Assembly: GCA_964654995.1 (NCBI GenBank)
Contig: CAZZKF010000077.1
Location: 1-11,554, forward strand
Direction: 5' to 3'
Length of the DNA stretch: 11,554 bases
From: CAZZKF01 sp964654995
GTDB lineage: Bacteria > Pseudomonadota > Alphaproteobacteria > CAZZKF01
Shown piece after piece: positions 6,744-11,554 of the stretch. The notes under the pieces are model-generated. The model was given only the letters and a program-made list of their open reading frames with translations, was not told where the DNA came from and did no database searches. The position numbers and the translations under genes are program-made. Positions within the stretch are counted from its first letter, which is position 1. Each line of letters starts with the position of its first letter.

Positions 6744-7694
6744 ATGAGCGCAACGGCACAACTCGTTATCGGCACCCGCGGCAGCCCCCTGGCGCTGGCC
6801 CAGGCCCACGAGGTCCGCGATCGACTGATTGCTGCGCACGGCGAGCTGGGCGCCGATGATGTGGCGATCCGGGTGATCCGCACCACCGGTGACCGGATCA
6901 CCAGCCGGCCGCTGGCGGCGCTTGGCGGCAAGGGCCTGTTCACCAAGGAGATCGAGGAGGCGTTGCTCGCCGGCGAGGTCGACCTCGCCGTTCACAGCCT
7001 GAAGGACGTCCCCACGGTGCTGCCCGACGGGCTGGTGCTGGGTTGTTATCTCGAACGCCAGGATGTGCGCGATGCGTTCATCAGTCCGGTGGCCGAGAGC
7101 CTCGATGATCTGCCGGCCGGCGCCCGCGTCGGCACCGCATCCCTGCGCCGCCAGGCCCAGATTCTCGGCCATCGCCCGGATCTCGAGGTGGTCAATTTCC
7201 GCGGCAATGTCGAGACCCGGCTGCGCAAGCTGGCGGATGGCGAGGTGGCGGCCACACTTCTGGCCTACGCCGGGCTGCGCCGGCTCGGGCGCGAGGCGGT
7301 GGTGACCGCCTTGATCCCGGTGGAAGTGATGCTTCCCGCTGTCGGCCAGGGCGCCATCGCCATCGAGGTGCGGGCCGATGACGCGGCCATCCAGGCCCGT
7401 CTGGCGCCGCTCAATCACTGGCCGACGGAAATTTGCGTCACCGCCGAGCGGGCGCTGCTGGCCGGGCTCGACGGATCGTGCCGCACGCCGATTGCCGCTC
7501 ATGCCGAGCTGTCCGACAGTGGCGCGCTCAGGCTGCGCGCGGCGATCTATCTGCCCGACGGCAGCCAAGCCTGGCAGGTCGAGCGTCAGGCCGAGGCCGG
7601 CGAGGCGGTGGTAATCGGCCGCGATGCCGCCGCCGCGCTGCGCGAGGCCGCCGGCGATGATTTCGCCGCCCTCATCGCGGCGCCCGCCGGCTGA
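6744..7694 (+). CDS. hemC: Porphobilinogen deaminase HemC (hydroxymethylbilane synthase)
   Basis: HemC joins four porphobilinogens into hydroxymethylbilane in the cytoplasm, feeding haem, sirohaem, cobalamin and, where present, bacteriochlorophyll. The 316-residue protein has GTRGSPLALAQ (10-20), GGKGLFTKEIEEALL (61-75), HSLKDVP with catalytic D88, GTASLRRQAQ (130-139), NFRGNVETRL (151-160), and the dipyrromethane-cofactor cysteine C246 in DGSCRTPI. Length is normal. The ATG at 6744 is 8 nt after a TATACA element and no Shine-Dalgarno is visible, so initiation may be weak or leaderless. It heads the hemC-hemD-Mic60-like-hemY run, with 30 bp before hemD. Confidence 0.97.
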   Translation: MSATAQLVIGTRGSPLALAQAHEVRDRLIAAHGELGADDVAIRVIRTTGDRITSRPLAALGGKGLFTKEIEEALLAGEVDLAVHSLKDVPTVLPDGLVLGCYLERQDVRDAFISPVAESLDDLPAGARVGTASLRRQAQILGHRPDLEVVNFRGNVETRLRKLADGEVAATLLAYAGLRRLGREAVVTALIPVEVMLPAVGQGAIAIEVRADDAAIQARLAPLNHWPTEICVTAERALLAGLDGSCRTPIAAHAELSDSGALRLRAAIYLPDGSQAWQVERQAEAGEAVVIGRDAAAALREAAGDDFAALIAAPAG

Positions 7695-7724
7695 TCGCCG
7701 GTGCCAAGCGGTTCGGGCAGCGCG

Positions 7725-8435
7725 ATGCAGGTCCTGATCACCCGTCCGCGAGAGGATGCCGAGCCTCTGGCCCGCCAGCTGCGCGCCGCCGGTCACGAGG
7801 TCTGCATCGAGCCGATGATGACGATCAGGCCGGTGGCCGGCCCGCCCCCCGATCTCAAGCGCTTCCAGGCCGTCCTGCTGACCAGCGCCAATGGCGCCCG
7901 GGCGCTGGCCCGGGTGACGACGGTGCGCGATCGCCCGGTCTTCGCGGTCGGTGCGGCAACCGCCCGCGCCGCCCGGGCGGCCGGCTTTCACCCGGTCGAG
8001 GAAGCCGCCGGTGATGTCGATGCGCTGGCCCGGTTGGTGGCCGAGCGGCTGGCGCCGGACGCCGGGCCGCTGCTGCATGTTGCCGGCACCGTAGTCGCCG
8101 GCGATCTCGCCGGCCAGCTTGCTTCTAGGAAATTTACTATGGAGCGCGCAGTGCTTTACGAGGCCTGTGCGGCGGCCCGCATCAGCGACGAAACAGCGGC
8201 TGCGCTAAGTGCCGGGGCGATTGACATGGCCCTGTTCTTTTCCCCCAGAACCGCGCGGATTTTTGCCGATCTTGCCCAGGCCCAGGGCCTTGACGAGGCC
8301 TGCCGGGGGGTCATCGCCGGCTGCCTGAGCGCGCAGGTGGCCAAGGCGGCAGCGGCACTGACCTGGCGCGATGTCGTCACCGCGCCGGAACCCCGTCAGG
8401 ATGCCCTCTTGAACTGTCTGGGTCTGCAGTCGTAG
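7725..8435 (+). CDS. hemD: Uroporphyrinogen-III synthase HemD
   Basis: HemD closes hydroxymethylbilane into uroporphyrinogen III with inversion of ring D. The 236-residue protein begins MQVLITRPREDA, as the family usually does, with LLTSANGARAL (51-61) in the first domain and a GTVVAGDL segment (121-128) before the second. A typical FFSPRTARIFADL follows in the C-terminal half. HemD is poorly conserved, so identity rests on these motifs plus the position directly after hemC. An in-frame GTG at 7701 would add eight residues (PSGSGSA-rich) that do not belong to the fold; neither start has a strong ribosome-binding site. Codons for residues 133-139 are unusually AT-rich for this locus. The stop is 43 bp before the next gene. 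Confidence 0.92.
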   Translation: MQVLITRPREDAEPLARQLRAAGHEVCIEPMMTIRPVAGPPPDLKRFQAVLLTSANGARALARVTTVRDRPVFAVGAATARAARAAGFHPVEEAAGDVDALARLVAERLAPDAGPLLHVAGTVVAGDLAGQLASRKFTMERAVLYEACAAARISDETAAALSAGAIDMALFFSPRTARIFADLAQAQGLDEACRGVIAGCLSAQVAKAAAALTWRDVVTAPEPRQDALLNCLGLQS

Positions 8436-8439
8436 GATA

Positions 8440-8457
8440 GATAGGAATTATCCTATC
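8440..8457. promoter_or_regulatory. Perfect AT-rich inverted repeat upstream of the Mic60-like gene (candidate operator)
   Basis: GATAGGA and TCCTATC are perfect 7-bp arms separated by ATTA, starting 5 bp after the hemD stop and ending 21 bp before the next ATG. The arms are part of a wider repeat with an extra GGATA just upstream (8435-8439), allowing a second, overlapping pairing. The element is strikingly AT-rich in this GC-rich DNA. It has no T-tract, which argues against a simple terminator; operator, internal promoter region or mRNA hairpin remain open. Confidence 0.45.
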
Positions 8458-8478
8458 ACCCCAGGACGGGCTCCCGAG

Positions 8479-9927
8479 ATGGCCAGCCAGGACGCGTTCC
8501 GCCAGGAGGTTGAGGACTTTTTGGTCCGCCATGACATGGCGGCGGCAACACTCGGCGTTCAGGCGCTCAAGGACCCCAAGTTCGTCTCCGATCTGCGCCG
8601 CGGCCGCTCACCGTCCCTGAAGACCATCGATCGCGTGCGCGCCTGGATGTCAGTCTACGATCAGGCCCACCCGGTCGAGGGCGACGAGGCGGCGTCGGAG
8701 GAGGCAAAAGCGGACGCGGCTCCGAGCCTGCCGGAATCGCCGGCGACGACATCAGGTCGGCCGGGCACTGGCAAGTCGGGCGGGCAAAAGTCGGATCACG
8801 CAGCACCACCGGTGAAGCCGGCACCCCGGCGGGCCAAGGGCTGGCGACGGCTGATCCGGGCAGCGGTCATCCTGGCGGTGCTGGGGGGCGCCGGCCTTGC
8901 CGGCTGGCCGTGGCTGGCACCGCGCCTTGCCCCGCTCCTGGCCGGGCTGTCTTCCCCGGCTTCCCCCGAAGAGGGCGACGAGGCCACCCGCGTGGCGGCC
9001 CTGGAAGCCCGCGTCGCGGCGCTGGAGGCCAGGCTGGCCGAGGCACGCCGCGAGGCGGAGGCCGAACTTTCGAGCGTCAAAGCCGACATGGCGGCACGGG
9101 TTGAGGATCTGACGACGCGGCTGAACGCCTTGAAGCGCGCCCCACGGCAATCCGGTCAGGGGGCCGTTGCCGGGGATGAGGAGCTGGCGACTACAGTAGC
9201 ACAGCTCGAAAGCACAGTTGCGGCCCTGCAGGCGGCTTCCGGCCCCGGTGAACGGGAGGCGCTGGCGGCGCTTGGCGACCGCATTGATGCCGTGAAGGCC
9301 CGGCTGGATGACGTCGGACGCCGGCTCGAGACCGTGGCCCGCGCCTTTGCGGCCGAGGCGGCGATGCGCCGCCTGCGCCAAAGGACCGAAGCCGGCCGGC
9401 CGTTCACGCCCGAGTTGGCGGCCCTGACCAGTCGCCTGGCCGGGGGCGGTGCGGGCCTGTCGCCGGACCTGCGCGCGGCGCTCGATGATCTGCGGGCGCT
9501 GTCCGAGACCGGGGTGGCGCCGCTCACCCGACTGCTGGCCGAGGCGCCGACACTTGATGATCTGATCGCCGGCGCCGATGAGCAGGAGGCGGCGTCACCT
9601 CCCGCGACCGGCGGCTGGTGGGCGCGCACGCGGGCGCGGCTGGCCTCTCTTGTCCGGGTCCGCCGGATCGACAACCCGGACGCCCGCCTCGCCGCCCGCC
9701 TCGCCGCGATTCGCACCGCGCTTGCCAACCATGCGGTGGACGCGGCGCTGGCCGAATTCGACACGATCGATGTGCCCCTGGGCCCGACGCTGGCGGCGTG
9801 GCGCGCCGACATCGAAGCCCATGCCCGGGCGCAGCGCGCCCTTGGCATCCTTGACGCGGCGCTTGACGGGCGGGCGGTGCCGACTGCCATGTCCGCTTCG
9901 CCGCCGCCCGGCCCGCCAGGCGAATAG
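8479..9927 (+). CDS. Mitofilin/Mic60-family (COG4223) membrane protein with N-terminal HTH-like domain
   Basis: The protein has 482 residues. Residues 1-60 form a compact helical domain with DPKFVSDLRRGRSPSL (32-47), a pattern I associate with small alphaproteobacterial proteins of helix-turn-helix type. A low-complexity Ala/Pro/Ser/Gly linker (65-118) leads to a basic patch and one transmembrane segment (about 127-147). Long coiled coils follow (about 166-220 and 233-295), then a helical C-terminal domain with WWARTRARLASLVRVRR (380-396) and paired helices to about 465, resembling the mitofilin signature; a Pro-rich tail ends the protein. The expected topology is N-terminus in the cytoplasm and coiled coil in the periplasm. 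Alphaproteobacterial Mic60 homologues are found in this same hemC-hemD-x-hemY context and have been linked to intracytoplasmic membrane formation. The ATG at 8479 has an AGGA 12 nt upstream. The family call rests on architecture and neighbours; the HTH call is weaker. Confidence 0.8.
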   Translation: MASQDAFRQEVEDFLVRHDMAAATLGVQALKDPKFVSDLRRGRSPSLKTIDRVRAWMSVYDQAHPVEGDEAASEEAKADAAPSLPESPATTSGRPGTGKSGGQKSDHAAPPVKPAPRRAKGWRRLIRAAVILAVLGGAGLAGWPWLAPRLAPLLAGLSSPASPEEGDEATRVAALEARVAALEARLAEARREAEAELSSVKADMAARVEDLTTRLNALKRAPRQSGQGAVAGDEELATTVAQLESTVAALQAASGPGEREALAALGDRIDAVKARLDDVGRRLETVARAFAAEAAMRRLRQRTEAGRPFTPELAALTSRLAGGGAGLSPDLRAALDDLRALSETGVAPLTRLLAEAPTLDDLIAGADEQEAASPPATGGWWARTRARLASLVRVRRIDNPDARLAARLAAIRTALANHAVDAALAEFDTIDVPLGPTLAAWRADIEAHARAQRALGILDAALDGRAVPTAMSASPPPGPPGE

Positions 9928-9930
9928 GGG
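9926..9930 (+). promoter_or_regulatory. Shine-Dalgarno site of hemY, embedded in the preceding stop codon
   Basis: AGGGG lies 8 nt before the GTG at 9939, and its first two bases are the last two of the TAG that ends the Mic60-like gene. This fixes the GTG as the start of hemY and suggests that ribosomes finishing the upstream gene re-initiate here. Confidence 0.7.
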
Positions 9931-9938
9931 CCAGATCC

Positions 9939-11375
9939 GTGCTGCGCCTGATCCTCGCGCTTCTGGGACTGGCCGTGGCCGCCGCCGCGGTGGTCTGGCT
10001 GGCCGACCACCCGGGATCGGTGCGCATTGCCTGGCTCGGCTATCAGGTCGAGCTGTCGGCGGCGCTCACCCTCGGCTTTCTGCTCACCGTCGCCGTTGTT
10101 GTCGCCGCGCTGGCGCGCCTGTGGCGCTGGTTGCGCACGCGACCCGCCGCGCTGCGTGAGGACATGGCGCGTCGCCGCCGCCGGCGTGCCGATGCCGCCT
10201 TGACCAGCGCGCTTGTGGCACTGGCTTGGCGCGATCCATCGGCGGCGCTGGCGGCGCTCAAGCGACTGGGGGCGGCGCATCCGGTTCTGGCGTCGCTGGT
10301 CCGGGCCGCGGCGGCGCGCCTGTCCGGCGATGGGGAAGGCTGGCGCCAGGCCTGCGAGCAATTGCGCGCCACGTCCGATACGGCTGCCCTCGGCAGGCTC
10401 GGACTGGCTGAAACCGCCTGGCGAGATGGCGATACTGCCGCGGCCCGTGCATTGCTCGAAGAGGCCGAACGTGCGGCCCCCGGCGATCGCCTGGTTCTGG
10501 TTCGCCGGTTCACCCTGGAAAGCGCGGCGGGCAACTGGCCGGAGGCGCAGGCGGCCCTCGAGCGCCTGGCCAAAATCAAGGGCATTGAGCGGGCGCGGAT
10601 TGCCGCCGCACGCGCCGATCTGCTGGCCCGCGAGGCGCTGGCGTTGATCCAGGCCGGCGATGCGGATACCGCCCGGGCACGGGCCGGCGAAGCCGTGAAG
10701 GCCGGGCCAGAACGCCTGTGGCCGGCGCTGATAGCGGCCGAGCTCGATGCTGCCGCCGGGGCGCGCCCGCGGGCCCGCAAGCGGCTTGTTCGGGCCTGGA
10801 AGGCTGCGCCCCATCCGGTGCTTGCCCAGGCCTTTGCTGGGCTGGAGCCGGGCGAGACGGCGCTTGAACGCCTGCGCCGCTTCGAGACCTTCACGCAAGA
10901 AACCGCCGATCACCCGGAGAGCCATATTGCGCTGGCCGAACAGGCGATTGCCGCCGGCATGTGGGGGCTGGCGCGGAGCCATCTGAACGCGGTGCTGGGC
11001 ACCGCCGCCTCGGCCCGCGCCCTGCACCTTGCCGCCGAGCTGGTTCTCGGCGAAACCGGCGATGACGAGGCGGCCGGGCGCTGGCGCCGGCTGGCGACGC
11101 ATTGCGGTGATTCTGCCTGGGCATGCGAGGTGTGCGGATTGCGCCAGGCGAATTGGCGTCCCGACTGCCCGGCCTGTGCGACGCTTGCCAGTCTGGTCTG
11201 GACGCCGGCACCGCCGGCGCGGTTCCTGCCCGGCCTGCGTCTCACTGCCCCGGCCGGGGTGCGGGCGCCCGACGAGGCCAAAGCCGGCGACCCGGGGGCC
11301 GACATCTACCGCACCCTGGCGGCCGGCGAGGCCCGCGATGCGGCCGAGCGCGCCGGCGATGCCAGCGACGATTAA
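9939..11375 (+). CDS. hemY: HemY-family inner-membrane TPR protein with C-terminal CxxC pair
   Basis: This is a 478-residue protein of the HemY N-terminal family (COG3898); it is not the flavin protoporphyrinogen oxidase that is also called HemY in Bacillus. Two transmembrane helices (about 4-22 and 41-63) flank a short loop with DHPGSVRIAWLGYQVE (23-38), typical of the family. An Arg-rich stretch (about 72-84) follows, then Ala-rich helical repeats of TPR type to about residue 385. Near the end are two CxxC pairs (C396/C399 and C410/C413) with conserved Trp residues, resembling a small zinc-ribbon or rubredoxin-like knuckle. Both termini are expected in the cytoplasm. Its role is thought to lie in late tetrapyrrole synthesis but is not biochemically settled. 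The GTG start has a strong AGGGG site; the gap to the Mic60-like gene is 11 bp, so the two are surely cotranscribed. Confidence 0.92.
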   Translation: MLRLILALLGLAVAAAAVVWLADHPGSVRIAWLGYQVELSAALTLGFLLTVAVVVAALARLWRWLRTRPAALREDMARRRRRRADAALTSALVALAWRDPSAALAALKRLGAAHPVLASLVRAAAARLSGDGEGWRQACEQLRATSDTAALGRLGLAETAWRDGDTAAARALLEEAERAAPGDRLVLVRRFTLESAAGNWPEAQAALERLAKIKGIERARIAAARADLLAREALALIQAGDADTARARAGEAVKAGPERLWPALIAAELDAAAGARPRARKRLVRAWKAAPHPVLAQAFAGLEPGETALERLRRFETFTQETADHPESHIALAEQAIAAGMWGLARSHLNAVLGTAASARALHLAAELVLGETGDDEAAGRWRRLATHCGDSAWACEVCGLRQANWRPDCPACATLASLVWTPAPPARFLPGLRLTAPAGVRAPDEAKAGDPGADIYRTLAAGEARDAAERAGDASDD

Positions 11376-11475
11376 AAGGCGCTCAGGCGGGGCCTGCGAA
11401 ACGCTTGCCCTCACCGGTTCTGCGGCTTATCTTGCGCTCGCATTCCCGCCGCGCCCTTGTTACGGTTGATCGCGC

Positions 11476-11551
11476 GCCGATGTAGCTCAGCTGGTAGAGC
11501 AACGCATTCGTAATGCGTGGGTCGGGGGTTCGAATCCCTCCATCGGCACCA
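11476..11551 (+). tRNA. tRNA-Thr, anticodon CGT, CCA encoded
   Basis: This is a complete 76-nt cloverleaf. The 7-bp acceptor stem GCCGATG/CATCGGC is perfect, the D arm is GCTC...GAGC, and the anticodon stem ACGCA/TGCGT holds the loop TTCGTAA with anticodon CGT at 11509-11511, which reads ACG (Thr). The variable loop is GGGTC and the T arm is GGGGG-TTCGAAT-CCCTC. Discriminator A is followed by encoded CCA. The 100 bp between hemY and this gene show no coding potential. A weak -35-like TTGCGC (11432-11437) and a TTGTTA (11457-11462) could be its promoter, but their spacing is long. Confidence 0.97.
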
Positions 11552-11554
11552 TCC

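Noticed and set aside
7701..7724. Longer HemD from a GTG at 7701
   Set aside because: The added residues are Gly/Ser-rich and lie before the usual MxVLITRP start of the family; no better ribosome-binding site supports it. It cannot be fully excluded.
6675..8078. Open minus-strand frame opposite hemC and hemD
   Set aside because: It is antisense to two well-recognised enzymes, low in complexity and without motifs.
11384..11396. CAGGC-GGG-GCCTG hairpin after hemY as a terminator
   Set aside because: The stem is only 5 bp, with no T-tract after it, and is easily a chance occurrence in this base composition.
9156..11414. Open minus-strand frame of about 750 codons opposite the Mic60-like and hemY genes
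   Set aside because: Its composition (Arg, Gly, Ala, Gln, Ser) and lack of motifs mark it as an antisense shadow caused by GC-rich third positions.
11476..11551. tRNA-Thr as an integration site for a mobile element
   Set aside because: No integrase, no repeated tRNA 3' end and no compositional break are visible; the window ends 3 bp after the gene.

Overview
The window is about 11.5 kb of very GC-rich, densely coding DNA. Its gene order and protein families point to an alphaproteobacterium, probably Rhodospirillales-like; this is inferred from families and synteny, since no 16S is present. The markers are the alphaproteobacterial TIGR02302/DUF4175 family, a hemC-hemD-mitofilin-hemY block divergent from tsaD, and tlpA divergent from argH. 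I see no mobile element, CRISPR array or prophage. Every gap between genes is shorter than about 100 bp.

Left part (1-4928, minus strand): argH -> small lipoprotein (LptM-like) -> lysA -> TIGR02302 membrane protein, the last running off the left edge. Each junction is a 4-bp stop/start overlap, so the four genes look like one translationally coupled operon. It combines arginine synthesis, lysine (and diaminopimelate consumption) and two envelope proteins. Middle part (4963-6678): tlpA, a membrane-anchored periplasmic thioredoxin, is divergent from argH across 34 bp and converges on tsaD (tRNA t6A synthesis) with 3 bp between their stop codons. A hairpin lies over that junction.

Right part (6744-11375, plus strand): hemC, hemD, a mitofilin/Mic60-family membrane protein and hemY, apparently one operon divergent from tsaD. 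HemC and HemD make uroporphyrinogen III. The two membrane proteins are the alphaproteobacterial companions of these genes and may act in membrane shaping or in organising tetrapyrrole enzymes. A tRNA-Thr(CGT) with an encoded CCA ends the window.

The most unusual object is the Mic60-like protein. Before its transmembrane segment it carries a cytoplasmic domain of about 60 residues that resembles small alphaproteobacterial helix-turn-helix-like proteins. A perfect 7-bp AT-rich inverted repeat lies just upstream of the gene, which raises the testable idea of a membrane-tethered DNA-binding mitofilin that regulates its own operon.
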